From Variovorax paradoxus (GTDB lineage: Bacteria > Pseudomonadota > Gammaproteobacteria > Burkholderiales > Burkholderiaceae_C): 64,000 nucleotides of DNA. The stretch spans positions 5,208,001 through 5,272,000 of the forward strand of contig NZ_JAUSXG010000001.1 of the NCBI RefSeq assembly GCF_030815855.1, written 5' to 3'. How positions within the stretch are numbered: position 1 is the stretch's first letter; the number at the start of each line of letters is the position of its first letter. Below the pieces are notes generated by a model that saw only the letters and a program-made list of their open reading frames with translations, had not been told where the DNA came from and did not search any database. Of the stretch, positions 30,227 through 39,126 are shown piece by piece. The position numbers were made by a program, and so were the translations under genes.

Positions 30227-31906
30227 ATGTGGCGCACATTCCTCACGGCGGCCGCGGCCGCCGCATCGTTGCTGCTGCCGCCGCTTGCCGCACGGGCGCA
30301 GCCGGCCGACCTGATCGTGACCCACGCGAAGATCGCCACGCTCGACGCAAGCTCCACCACCGCGCAGGCGCTGGCCGTGCGCGACGGTCGCATCGTGGCC
30401 GTCGGCAATGCCGCGCAGATGCGCGCGCTCTCGGGCCCGGCCACGCGCATGGTGGATGCCGGCGGACGCACGCTGATTCCGGGCCTCATCGATTCGCACA
30501 TGCACGCGGTGCGCGCGGCGCTGAGCTATTCGACCGAGGTCAACTGGATCGGCGCCGGCACCATCGACGAGGCCATGGCGCGCATCCGCGCCGCGGCGGC
30601 CCGCGCGCGGCCCGGCGGCTGGCTGATCGTGGCGGGCGGCTGGACCGAGCAGCAGTTCGCCGAACGCCGCCGCCCCACCGTGGCCGAGCTGCAGGAGGCC
30701 GCGCCGAACCACCCGGTGTACGTGCAGCTCTTCTACGAGGCCGTGGCGATGACGCCCAAGGCGCTCGAAGCGCTCGGCGTTCCCGCGGGCACGCTGCCGG
30801 CCGGCATGAAGCCGGCGCCCGACGGCGCTCCGGGCTGGATGACCGGCGACATCGTCGGCATCTCGGCCCTGTTCGACAAGCTGCCCAAGCCGACCTACGA
30901 GGACAACCTGGCCGGCACGCGCGCCTTCTTCACCGAGCTCAACCGCCTGGGTCTCACCGGCCTGGTGGACCCGGGCGGCTTCAGCATCGCGCCTTCGCAG
31001 TACGCGGCGCTGTTCGAGCTGTGGCGCGAGAAGGCGCTGACGCTGCGCCTGGCCTACAGCGTGTTCGCGCAGAAGCCCGGCGCCGAGCTGCAGGAGTTTC
31101 GCGAGCTGACGCAGATGCTGCCGATGGGCTTCGGCGACGACATGCTGAAGTTCAACGGCATCGGCGAACGCGTGACGCTCGCGATGTACAACAACAATTT
31201 CCCCGACGCGGCGGCGAAGGAGAAGTTCTACGAACTGATCAAGTGGGCGGCGACGCGCAAGCTCGCGGTCACCATCCACTGGCAGGAGAACGGCTCGGTC
31301 GATCACCTGCTTGGGCTGTACGAGCGGCTGAACGCCGAGGTTCCGATCCGCGACCTGCGCTGGTCGATCGCGCACCTGGACGACGCCTCGCCCGAGACGC
31401 TCGCGCGCATGAAGGCGCTGGGCATCGGCTGGACGATGCAGGACGCGATGTACTTCCAGGGCGACCGCGCGATGGCGACGCGCGGCGATGCGGCACGCCG
31501 CATGCCGCCCATCGGCACCGCGCTGCGTGCGGGCGTGAACGTGGGCGCCGGCACCGACGCGCATCGCGTGGCTTCGTACAACCCCTTCGTCGCGCTGCAA
31601 TGGATGCTCGACGGCAAGACCGTGAGCGGCAAGGCCATGCGCGGCGCCGAGGAAACGCCCACGCGCGAACAGGCGCTGCGGCTCTATACGGCGGGCAGCG
31701 CGTGGTTCAGCTTCGATGAGGCGAAACGCGGCACGCTGGAAGTCGGCAAGCTCGCGGACTTCGCGATCCTCGACCAGGACTTCTTCTCGGTGCCAGTCGA
31801 GCGCATCGGCAAGACGGTCTCGCTGATGACGGTGGTGGGCGGGCGCGTCGTCTATGCCGCGCGGCCCTTCGAGGCGGCGGGCACCTCGGTCGCCGTGGCG
31901 CCGTAA
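30227..31906 (+). CDS. Exported amidohydrolase (YtcJ-like)
   Basis: This 559-residue protein has a signal peptide (LLLPPLAARAQP) and the amidohydrolase fold. DSHMHAV holds the first metal histidines, HWQENGSVDH, IAHLDDA and GAGTDAHR contain later ligands, and the C-terminal beta sandwich ends in GKLADFAILDQDFFSVP. The architecture fits the YtcJ/NfdA-like subgroup. Two bases separate it from the Bug gene. It should hydrolyse a bond outside the cytoplasm, perhaps freeing an aromatic unit for uptake. Its last 55 bases overlap the convergent UDG-family gene. Confidence 0.9.
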   Translation: MWRTFLTAAAAAASLLLPPLAARAQPADLIVTHAKIATLDASSTTAQALAVRDGRIVAVGNAAQMRALSGPATRMVDAGGRTLIPGLIDSHMHAVRAALSYSTEVNWIGAGTIDEAMARIRAAAARARPGGWLIVAGGWTEQQFAERRRPTVAELQEAAPNHPVYVQLFYEAVAMTPKALEALGVPAGTLPAGMKPAPDGAPGWMTGDIVGISALFDKLPKPTYEDNLAGTRAFFTELNRLGLTGLVDPGGFSIAPSQYAALFELWREKALTLRLAYSVFAQKPGAELQEFRELTQMLPMGFGDDMLKFNGIGERVTLAMYNNNFPDAAAKEKFYELIKWAATRKLAVTIHWQENGSVDHLLGLYERLNAEVPIRDLRWSIAHLDDASPETLARMKALGIGWTMQDAMYFQGDRAMATRGDAARRMPPIGTALRAGVNVGAGTDAHRVASYNPFVALQWMLDGKTVSGKAMRGAEETPTREQALRLYTAGSAWFSFDEAKRGTLEVGKLADFAILDQDFFSVPVERIGKTVSLMTVVGGRVVYAARPFEAAGTSVAVAP

Positions 31907-32526
31907 GACGGCGCGAGGACCCCACGCACGCGTTCGCGCAGCACCGGCAGCACATCGCGCTCGAACCACGGGTTGTGCTTGAACCAGCCCGTGTTGCGCG
32001 GCGACGGGTGCGGCAGTGGAATGAAACGCGGCGCGTAGTGCGCAAAGGCTTGGACGGTCTCGGTCACGCCGGCCTTGCGCGCCGCGCCCAGGAAGTGGCG
32101 CTGCGCATACTGGCCGATCAGCAGAGTGAGCTCGACCTGCTTCATCTGCGCCAGCAGGCGCGCATGCCAGAGCTCGGCGCACTCCCGGCGCGGCGGCAGG
32201 TCGCCGCTGGTGCCGCGTCCCGGGTAGCAATAGCCCATCGGCATGATCGCGACGCGCGTGGCGTCGTAGAACACCTCGCGGTCGATGCCGAGCCAGCGGC
32301 GCAGCTGTTCGCCGCTCTTGTCGTTCCATGGCACGCCCGTGGCGTGCACGGTCATGCTCGGCGCCTGGCCGACGATGAGCAGCCGGGCCGTGGCGCTGGC
32401 CTGCACCACCGGCCGCGGGCCCAGCGGCAGATGCGCGGCGCAGGCGGTGCAGCTGCGGATTTCCGCCAGCAGCGCGTCCACGGCGCCCGCGGGCGCGCTA
32501 TTCGGAGAAGGGAGCGAAGAACCCAT
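31852..32526 (-). CDS. Uracil-DNA glycosylase family protein
   Basis: The 224-residue product contains the UDG-superfamily motifs GQAPSMTVHATGVPWND near residues 52-68 and HPSPRNTG near 176-183. The N-terminal CTACAAHLPLGPRP segment has two cysteines but not the four-cysteine Fe-S cluster of family 4. Such proteins remove uracil or related bases. ATG at 32526 was chosen because residues upstream are low-complexity read-through of the neighbouring gene. It overlaps the lyase gene by 29 bases and the convergent amidohydrolase by 55 bases. Confidence 0.85.
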   Translation of the reverse strand: MGSSLPSPNSAPAGAVDALLAEIRSCTACAAHLPLGPRPVVQASATARLLIVGQAPSMTVHATGVPWNDKSGEQLRRWLGIDREVFYDATRVAIMPMGYCYPGRGTSGDLPPRRECAELWHARLLAQMKQVELTLLIGQYAQRHFLGAARKAGVTETVQAFAHYAPRFIPLPHPSPRNTGWFKHNPWFERDVLPVLRERVRGVLAPSYGATATEVPAASKGRAA

Positions 32527-33328
32527 TGAGATCGGCCCCCGAGGCCGCGCCTTCGAAGCCATTGAAGCGCCCCTGCTCGGCGAGCGCGCGCGCGGCGCGG
32601 TCGAAGCCGCCCCAGGCCGAGCGTGCGAGCGCACCGCCCACGCTGACCCGCCGCACGCCGAGTTCGGCAATGTCCCGCATCGTGAGGTCGCTGGCCCAGC
32701 CGATCAGCAGGTTGACCGGTTTGGGCGCCACCGCGGCGACCACCGCCGCGATCTGCTCGCGCGTGCGGATGCCGGGCGCATAGAGGCAGTCGGCACCGGC
32801 CTCGGCGTAGGCCTTCAGGCGGGCGATGGCGTCGTCGAGGTCGGGGCGGCCGACAAAGAAATTCTCGGCCCGGCCCACCAGCAGCGTGTCGCCGCCGGCC
32901 GCGTCGATGGCGCCGCGCGCAGCGCGAAGCCGCTCCACCGCCACGTCGATCGCGAACAGCGGGTTCGCCGCATCGCCCGTCGAGTCTTCGATCGACAGGC
33001 CCGCCACGCCGGTCTCGACGGCAAGCCGCACGCTTTCCGCCACGCCTCGGGCATCGGCCGCAAAGCCGTTCTCGAAGTCCGCATTCACCGGCAGGTCGGT
33101 GGCGGCCACCATGTCGCGCAGGTGGGCGAGCACGGTCTCGCGCGATTGCGCGCCGTCGGCCAGGCCTTGGGACCAGGCATGGCCCGAGCTGGTGGTGGCC
33201 AGCGCCTTGAACCCGAGGCCTTGCAGGTAGCGCGCGCTGCCTGTGTCCCAAGGGTTGGGAATGACGAAGCAGCCCTGCGCGTGGAGGGCACGGAAGTCGG
33301 CGCGCTTCTGCGCGATGGTGCGGGTCAT
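32498..33328 (-). CDS. Isocitrate lyase/PEP mutase family protein
   Basis: This 276-residue TIM-barrel protein resembles oxaloacetate decarboxylase-like and 2-methylisocitrate-lyase-like members. It has SSGHAWSQGLADG near 47-59, DFENGFA at residues 84-90, SIEDS at 112-116 and RAENFFVG near 153-160. The canonical KKCGH active-site loop of methylisocitrate lyase is absent, so a lyase of that type is unlikely. The substrate is a 2-oxo or C-C bond compound of unknown identity. It is divergent from the CopD-like gene. Confidence 0.85.
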   Translation of the reverse strand: MTRTIAQKRADFRALHAQGCFVIPNPWDTGSARYLQGLGFKALATTSSGHAWSQGLADGAQSRETVLAHLRDMVAATDLPVNADFENGFAADARGVAESVRLAVETGVAGLSIEDSTGDAANPLFAIDVAVERLRAARGAIDAAGGDTLLVGRAENFFVGRPDLDDAIARLKAYAEAGADCLYAPGIRTREQIAAVVAAVAPKPVNLLIGWASDLTMRDIAELGVRRVSVGGALARSAWGGFDRAARALAEQGRFNGFEGAASGADLNGFFAPFSE

Positions 33329-33430
33329 CGAAGCCTCGTCTTTCTTTCTTGGGTGATGCGAAGGATGGAGTTTTAACGCAACGACGCGAAGATTGCGCGC
33401 TCGCACCGTTCGGTGTTCTGATCGGCTCCC

Positions 33431-33889
33431 ATGCCCCACGCCATATTGCTCTTCATCCATCTTCTCGCCGCCGCCTTCTGGGTCGGTGGCATGGCCACGC
33501 TGCACTTCGCGGTGCGCCCCGCCGCCGTCGCCACGCTGGAGCCACCGCTGCGCTTGCGCACCATGGCCGCGGCGCTGCGGCGCTTCTTCGTCGGCGTGGA
33601 TGCGGCGGTCACGCTGCTGTTCGTGACCGGCGTGGCCATGATTCTGCTGATGGGCGGTTTCCGCGGCGTGCACTGGCGCGTCGAGGCGATGATGGGCATC
33701 GCCATCGTGATGGCGGGCATCTATGTGTACATCCGCGCGTCGGTCTTCAGGGCGCTGCGGCGCGCAGTGAACGAGAGCGCGTGGCCCGTGGCGGCCGGTC
33801 GGCTCGACATGGTTCGCAAGCTGGTGAGCCTGAACCTCGCGCTCGGTGTGGTGGTGTTCGGCGTTGCAATCGTCGGGCGCGCCGGCTAG
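33431..33889 (+). CDS. CopD-like integral membrane protein
   Basis: The 152-residue protein has four predicted membrane helices, with histidines in the first (LLFIHLLAAAFWVGGM) and third segments, matching the short CopD-family proteins. Copper uptake has been suggested for the family but not shown for short members. It stands alone and divergent from the lyase gene. Confidence 0.72.
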   Translation: MPHAILLFIHLLAAAFWVGGMATLHFAVRPAAVATLEPPLRLRTMAAALRRFFVGVDAAVTLLFVTGVAMILLMGGFRGVHWRVEAMMGIAIVMAGIYVYIRASVFRALRRAVNESAWPVAAGRLDMVRKLVSLNLALGVVVFGVAIVGRAG

Positions 33890-33932
33890 GGGCCTGTTGG
33901 GTAAAGCGCGAGGAACGGTATGCGGTCTGTTC

Positions 33933-33949
33933 CGGGGCGTGTGCACAGG
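33933..33949 (+). repeat. 17-bp direct repeat, copy 1
   Basis: CGGGGCGTGTGCACAGG occurs here and again at 34767-34783, flanking the lipoprotein gene. Both copies are preceded by GAACGG at a similar distance. It may be part of a dispersed repeat family. Confidence 0.6.
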
Positions 33950-34036
33950 CCATCGGCGCGAGCGCCGCCCCGACCAAAGGCACCCCCACGTGGCCCTATG
34001 GATCACGTAGAAGGGCTCCAGGCAGAGAATCGATCG

Positions 34037-34621
34037 TCAGTGCTCGCCGAGCACCGCGCCGTCCACCGGCTTCAGCAGCCATTGCGCGATGTCCTCGCCC
34101 AGCTTGTAGGTCACGACGCCGACCATGCTGCAGGTGCTGCGCGGCATGCCGAAGTAGATGAACATCTGGCGCTGCGCGGTGAACTTCGCGGGCGCATCGC
34201 CCTGGCGCTCCAGCGTGCCGCGCAGCTGAACGATCTTGGGGCCGCCGTAGAGGCCGCCCGCGTTTGCCAGCAAGTCGGTAATTTCCAGCTTCAGCATGGG
34301 CGCGGCCTGCGCGTTGGCGGGTGCCGGCGGCGTGAGCAGAAATTCGTAGGGTTCAAGCAACTGATCCTGCACGGCTTGCCGCAGCGAGGCAGGCACATCG
34401 CACGCATCGTCGGCCTTCGACAGTTGCACGCCCTTGGTGGTGGTGCCGTAGGCGATGGCGGGCATGACGACGCTGTTGCGCGGCGTGGCGGTCGCGGGTG
34501 GTGGCTCGGGTGTGGCCGGTTGGCGCGAGCCGCAGGCGGCCAGCAGTGTGGCGACGGCCAGCGCGGACATGGCGAGAGAAAGTCGCGCGGTGACACGCGC
34601 GGCAGATGAATGTTCGGACAT
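34037..34621 (-). CDS. Hypothetical lipoprotein
   Basis: The 194-residue product has a lipoprotein signal (ATLLAACGSR) with lipidated cysteine C30. The mature part is proline-rich at first, then has an alpha/beta domain with APMLKLEITDLLANAGG and a strand-rich end that includes one conserved-looking cysteine (RSTCSM). I do not recognise the family. It is flanked by the 17-bp direct repeats and, upstream, by a long inverted repeat. Confidence 0.75.
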   Translation of the reverse strand: MSEHSSAARVTARLSLAMSALAVATLLAACGSRQPATPEPPPATATPRNSVVMPAIAYGTTTKGVQLSKADDACDVPASLRQAVQDQLLEPYEFLLTPPAPANAQAAPMLKLEITDLLANAGGLYGGPKIVQLRGTLERQGDAPAKFTAQRQMFIYFGMPRSTCSMVGVVTYKLGEDIAQWLLKPVDGAVLGEH

Positions 34622-34766
34622 TGAAAAGCTCCCTTGAAGAATCGTTGTGTGCGCGATGGCGCACGCTGATTCTCCACGAAGCCAACGGGCGGAGCGCTGG
34701 TCGAGGTACGTCACCAGCTTCGCGTTTGCTTTGTCCGACGGGAACGGACTCGAAGGCGGATGCATT

Positions 34767-34783
34767 CGGGGCGTGTGCACAGG
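34767..34783 (+). repeat. 17-bp direct repeat, copy 2
   Basis: This is identical to 33933-33949 and lies just outside the large inverted repeat that starts at 34799. Confidence 0.6.
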
Positions 34784-34798
34784 ACACCGGGTACTCCC

Positions 34799-34987
34799 CT
34801 CCGCGAATGTCCCCCGGGGCTGCGCCCCTCCTCCTTTATTTCGCTGCGCGGAGCACCCGATGCCCTGTGCACCTGGGGGCGCTGATGGTGCACCGCTGAT
34901 CAACGACCGACGCGCACAACGCTCACGTCGATGGTGTGCTCTGCGCAGCGAAATAAAGGAGGAGCGAAGCGGGGGACATTCGCGGAG
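34799..34987. repeat. Large imperfect inverted repeat element, about 190 bp
   Basis: Outer arms 34799-34816 and 34970-34987 are perfect 18-base inverted copies. Inner arms 34828-34856 and 34936-34964 are 29-base inverted copies with one mismatch. The middle holds about 80 bases. This fills the only gene-free stretch over 400 bases (34622-35069). It looks like a miniature repeat or dispersed hairpin element. Open frames on both strands here are arginine-rich artefacts. Confidence 0.85.
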
Positions 34988-35069
34988 CAGAGTACGCCGT
35001 CGGCGTGAGCGTCGCCCTGAACGAACAGCAGCGCCGACCCTAAAACCGCGGCAAGCAGGAGACACAGAA

Positions 35070-35501
35070 TCAGCCCGCCGCTCCCTTGAGTTCGACGCTG
35101 TTGCCGTCGGGGTCGGTAATGTAGATCGAAGGCCCATTGCCCTCGGCGCCGAAGTTGTTCTGCACGTCGCCGTTCACCGGCACGCCGTGGCGCGCCATCA
35201 ACGCGCGAATGGCCGCCTCGTCGAAGGGCTCGATGCGCAGGCAGAGGTGATCGACGTTGCGGCCTTCCTTGCCGGCCAGGGCGCCGCCCTGCTTGCCGAG
35301 CGGACCGTCGTGTGTGACCAGGTCGATGAGACTGGTGCCGGCGCGCAGGTGCACGAGCCCCAGATCGTCGCGGCGCTTCTCGACCGCACAGCCGAGCACG
35401 TCACGGTAGAAGGCGATCGACTGCTCGACGTCTTTCACGCGCAGCACGACATGGTCGATGCGCAGCACTGAGAACGGTGGGCTGCGCATCGGGTCCGCCA
35501 T
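35070..35501 (-). CDS. VOC family (glyoxalase/dioxygenase-like) protein
   Basis: The 143-residue single-domain protein has two beta-alpha-beta-beta-beta modules (IDHVVLRVKDVEQSIAFYRD and SIYITDPDGNSVELKG). Metal-ligand candidates are H17, H83 and E137. ATG at 35501 is used, and an ATG at 35489 is possible. It lies 16 bases after the CoA-transferase gene on the same strand, so it is probably the third gene of the glutarate operon. Its substrate is unknown. Confidence 0.85.
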   Translation of the reverse strand: MADPMRSPPFSVLRIDHVVLRVKDVEQSIAFYRDVLGCAVEKRRDDLGLVHLRAGTSLIDLVTHDGPLGKQGGALAGKEGRNVDHLCLRIEPFDEAAIRALMARHGVPVNGDVQNNFGAEGNGPSIYITDPDGNSVELKGAAG

Positions 35502-35517
35502 GGCTCGCCCTACTTCG

Positions 35518-36756
35518 TCAGACCACGCCGGCCGAGCGCAGTGCCTCGAAGCGTGCGGCGTCGATGCCGAACTCGGCCAGCACTTCGCGCGTGTGCTGCC
35601 CGAGCGCGGGCGGCGCATGGCGTAAGACCGGCGGCGTGGCCGTGAGGCGCAGCGGGCTCGCCACGCCGGTGATGCTTTCGATGCCGTCGCCCGCGTCGCG
35701 CGGCAACGTGACGACGAGGCCGCGCGACTTGACCTGCGCATCGTCGAAAGCCTGCGCAATGTCATTGATCGGGCCGCAGGGCACGGCCTTGTCTTCTAGC
35801 AGCGTGACCCAGTCGGCGGTGGTGCGCGTGCGCGTGAGCGCTTCCATCATCGGAATGAGCACGCCGCGGTGCTTCACGCGCAGCGTGTTGCTCGCAAAGC
35901 GCGCGTCGGCCGCCCACTCGGCATGCCCGGACGCTTCGCAAAAACGCGCGAACTGGCCGTTGTTGCCGATGGCCAGCAGCATCGACCCATCGAGCGTCGG
36001 GAAGTCTTGATACGGCGCGAGGCTCGGGTGCGTGTTGCCCTGTCGCTCGGGCGCGTGGCCGGTGTTGAGGAACGCGCTCGCCTGGTTGGCGAGGATGGCC
36101 ATGCCCACGTCGAGCAGCGCCATGTCGATGTGCTGGCCTTCACCCGTGCGGCCCCGCACCTGCAGCGCCGCGAGGATGGCGGTGCTTGCATAGACGCCGG
36201 TGAACAGGTCGGTGAGCGCCACGCCCACGCGCAGCGGACCCCCGCCAGGCAAGTCGTCGGGACGGCCGGTGATGCTCATCATGCCGGTCATGGCCTGGAT
36301 CATCAGGTCGTAGCCCGCGCGCTCGGCATACGGGCCGTCATGGCCGAATCCGGTCACGCTGCAGTAGATGAGGCGCGGGTTGGCCGCGCGCAGGCTCTCG
36401 TGGTCGAGGCCGTATTGCTTGAGGCCGCCGGTCTTGAAGTTCTCCACCACGATGTCGGCCTGCGCCGCCATCCGCTGCAGCAGCGCCTGCCCGTCGGGCG
36501 TGGCCATGTCGACCGTGACCGAACGCTTGTTGCGGTTGCAGGCGGTGAAGTAGCTGGCCTGGTCGGTGTCGTTGCCGTTCGCATCCTTGATGAAGGGCGG
36601 GCCCCAGGTGCGCGTGTCGTCGCCGACGCCGGGACGCTCGATCTTGATGACGTCGGCGCCCAGGTCCGCGAGGATCTGCGTGCACCACGGGCCCGCGAGC
36701 ACGCGGGACAGATCGAGGACCTTGATGCCGTCGAGTGCTGCGGGCTTGTTGGTCAT
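35518..36756 (-). CDS. gcdG: Family III CoA-transferase, probable glutarate CoA-transferase
   Basis: The 412-residue protein is a CaiB/BaiF CoA-transferase with LDLSRVLAGPWCTQILADLGADVIK at the N-terminus and the catalytic aspartate in DMALLDVGMA near residue 172. It follows glutaryl-CoA dehydrogenase by six bases. This pairing with GcdH and a divergent LysR gene matches the gcdHG modules in which the transferase activates glutarate with succinyl-CoA. The symbol rests on the context. Confidence 0.88.
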   Translation of the reverse strand: MTNKPAALDGIKVLDLSRVLAGPWCTQILADLGADVIKIERPGVGDDTRTWGPPFIKDANGNDTDQASYFTACNRNKRSVTVDMATPDGQALLQRMAAQADIVVENFKTGGLKQYGLDHESLRAANPRLIYCSVTGFGHDGPYAERAGYDLMIQAMTGMMSITGRPDDLPGGGPLRVGVALTDLFTGVYASTAILAALQVRGRTGEGQHIDMALLDVGMAILANQASAFLNTGHAPERQGNTHPSLAPYQDFPTLDGSMLLAIGNNGQFARFCEASGHAEWAADARFASNTLRVKHRGVLIPMMEALTRTRTTADWVTLLEDKAVPCGPINDIAQAFDDAQVKSRGLVVTLPRDAGDGIESITGVASPLRLTATPPVLRHAPPALGQHTREVLAEFGIDAARFEALRSAGVV

Positions 36757-36762
36757 TCGCTC

Positions 36763-37962
36763 TCAGTTCGCAAAAGCAGCAATGCCGGTGATGGCACGGC
36801 CCAGGATCAGCGCGTGGATGTCGTGCGTGCCTTCGTAGGTGTTCACCACTTCGAGGTTCACAAGGTGGCGCGCCACGCCGAACTCGTCGCTGATGCCGTT
36901 GCCGCCCATCATGTCGCGTGCCAGGCGGGCGATGTCGAGGGCCTTGCCGCAGTTGTTGCGCTTCATGATCGAGGTGATCTCGACCGAGGCCGTGCCTTCG
37001 TCTTTCATGCGGCCCAGGCGCAGGCTGCCTTGCAGGCCCAGCGTGATCTCGGTCTGCATGTCGGCCAGCTTCTTCTGGATCAGCTGGTTGGCGGCGAGCG
37101 GGCGACCGAACTGCTTGCGGTCCAGCGTGTACTGGCGGGCGCGGTGCCAGCAGTCTTCGGCCGCACCGATGGCGCCCCAAGAGATGCCGTAGCGCGCGCT
37201 GTTCAGGCAGGTGAAGGGACCCTTCAAGCCTTGCACTTCCGGAAACGCGTTTTCCTCGGGGCAGAACACGCCGTCCATCACGATCTCGCCGGTGATGCTG
37301 GCGCGCAGGCCGACCTTGCCGTGAATGGCCGGAGCGCTGAGGCCCTTCATGCCCTTCTCGAGCACAAAGCCGCGGATCGGGCCCACGGTGCCGCTCTCGC
37401 TGACTTCCTTGGCCCACACCACGAACACGTCGGCGATGGGCGAGTTGCTGATCCACATCTTGGCGCCGCTGAGCGAATAGCCGCCCGGCACCTTCTTGGC
37501 GCGCGTGACCATGCTGCCCGGGTCGGAGCCGTGGTCGGGTTCGGTCAGGCCGAAGCAGCCGATCCATTCGCCGGTGGCGAGCTTGGGCAGGAACTTCTGT
37601 TTTTGCGCCTCGGTGCCGAATTCGAAGATGGGCACCATCACGAGCGAGCTCTGCACGCTGGCCATCGAGCGGTAGCCCGAATCGACGCGCTCGACTTCGC
37701 GGGCGATCAGGCCATAGGCCACGTAGTTGAGGCCGGGGCCGCCGTACTGCTCGGGAATCGTCGGGCCGAGCAGGCCGAGCGCGCCCATTTCACGAAAGAT
37801 GGCGGGGTCGGTTTCACCGCTGCGGAAACCCTCGATGACGCGGGGCGCCAGGCGCTCCTGGCAATAGGCATTGGCCGCGTCGCGGATCATGCGTTCTTCG
37901 TCGGTCAGTTGCTGGTCGAGAAGAAGAGGATCGTCCCAGTGGAATTGCGCTTTGGCGGCCAT
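36763..37962 (-). CDS. gcdH: Glutaryl-CoA dehydrogenase
   Basis: The 399-residue acyl-CoA dehydrogenase oxidises and decarboxylates glutaryl-CoA to crotonyl-CoA. The signature [17 protein letters not shown] near residues 134-150 and the C-terminal [20 protein letters not shown] segment, which contains the catalytic glutamate, are specific for GcdH. FAD- and CoA-binding segments are complete. Degradation of lysine, tryptophan and benzoate-type compounds feeds this step. Confidence 0.95.
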   Translation of the reverse strand: MAAKAQFHWDDPLLLDQQLTDEERMIRDAANAYCQERLAPRVIEGFRSGETDPAIFREMGALGLLGPTIPEQYGGPGLNYVAYGLIAREVERVDSGYRSMASVQSSLVMVPIFEFGTEAQKQKFLPKLATGEWIGCFGLTEPDHGSDPGSMVTRAKKVPGGYSLSGAKMWISNSPIADVFVVWAKEVSESGTVGPIRGFVLEKGMKGLSAPAIHGKVGLRASITGEIVMDGVFCPEENAFPEVQGLKGPFTCLNSARYGISWGAIGAAEDCWHRARQYTLDRKQFGRPLAANQLIQKKLADMQTEITLGLQGSLRLGRMKDEGTASVEITSIMKRNNCGKALDIARLARDMMGGNGISDEFGVARHLVNLEVVNTYEGTHDIHALILGRAITGIAAFAN

Positions 37963-38147
37963 GTGCTGTCTCCGGAATAGGGGAAAAAGAGAAAAACGAG
38001 AGGAATGGGTCGATCCTAGCCACGCGAGGGGTCGGGTGCAAACGATGAATCCTCACCCAGATATGCGGATGAAGAATGTCTTGCAGGACGTTGTCAGGGC
38101 ATTTTCATTGGTGAGCATGCTTTTCCAGTCATACACTCGCGGCATAC

Positions 38148-39068
38148 ATGCGCCGCAAGATCCCGCCCCTGCAGACCCTCGTGTGCTTCGACGCCGCCGC
38201 GCGCCACGAGAGCTACACGCGTGCCGCGCAGGAACTCGCGCTCACCCAGAGTGCGGTGTCGCGCCAGATCGGCACGCTCGAAGCCTTCCTGGGCGTGGCG
38301 CTGTTCCGCCGCACGCGGCACGGCGTGGCACTCACCGCGAGCGGCGCGGCCTATGCGCGGCAGATCACCAAGCGGCTCGAGGCCATGGAGCGCGACACGC
38401 TCGACGCCATGGCGCACCAGGGCGAAGGCGGCTCGCTCGCGCTGGCGGCCGTGCCCACCTTTGCGACCCGCTGGCTGATGCCGCGCCTGAAGGGTTTCGC
38501 GACGCTGCAGCCCGACGTGGTGGTGCACATCGAGACGCGCACGCGTCCCTTTCTTTTTGCCGATGCGGAGTTCGACGCGGCGCTGTATGCCGGCACGCCC
38601 GCGCAGGTCGAGAACTGGGCCGGCACGCGCGCACTCATGCTGATGCACGAAGACGTGGTGCCGGTGTGCAGCCCTTCGCTTCTGCAGTCGAACGGACGCA
38701 AGGGCAAGCCGGTGTCGCCCGCGGCCATCGCGCAGATGCCGCTGCTGCAGCAAAGCACGCGCCCCGACGGCTGGCGCCAATGGTTCGACGCGCAGCAGAT
38801 CGACGCGCCCCATGCGCGCGGCGGCCCGCGCTACGAGCTGTTCTCGATCCTGGCCGCGGCCGCATCGCACGGCCTGGGCGTGGCGCTGATGCCGACCATG
38901 CTGGTGGCCGACGAGCTTGCGCGCGGCGAACTGGTGGTGGCCTGCGCGCGGCCGCTTTCGGGCGAACGCAACTACTACCTCGTGACGCCCGAGCGCGCCG
39001 ACCAGCGGCCGCTGCTGAAATTCTTCAGCGACTGGCTGCTGGCCGAGGCACGGCGCGACTCATCCTGA
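38148..39068 (+). CDS. gcdR: LysR family regulator, probable GcdR
   Basis: This 306-residue LysR protein starts MRRKIPPLQTLVCFDAAARHESYTRAAQEL, close to the GcvA-like group, with a helix-turn-helix at residues 5-60 and a substrate-binding domain. It is divergent from gcdH across 185 bp, as GcdR is in other proteobacteria, where it activates gcdHG in response to glutarate. The identification rests on that context. Confidence 0.85.
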   Translation: MRRKIPPLQTLVCFDAAARHESYTRAAQELALTQSAVSRQIGTLEAFLGVALFRRTRHGVALTASGAAYARQITKRLEAMERDTLDAMAHQGEGGSLALAAVPTFATRWLMPRLKGFATLQPDVVVHIETRTRPFLFADAEFDAALYAGTPAQVENWAGTRALMLMHEDVVPVCSPSLLQSNGRKGKPVSPAAIAQMPLLQQSTRPDGWRQWFDAQQIDAPHARGGPRYELFSILAAAASHGLGVALMPTMLVADELARGELVVACARPLSGERNYYLVTPERADQRPLLKFFSDWLLAEARRDSS

Positions 39069-39126
39069 GCCGCCGCCGATATGATGGTCCGCATCACCGC
39101 GCGGACCGTCTTCCGCCTCTCACACC

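Noticed and set aside
34711..34893. Short open frames in the inverted repeat region on both strands
   Set aside because: They are R- and P-rich, lack ribosome sites and lie within the palindromic element.
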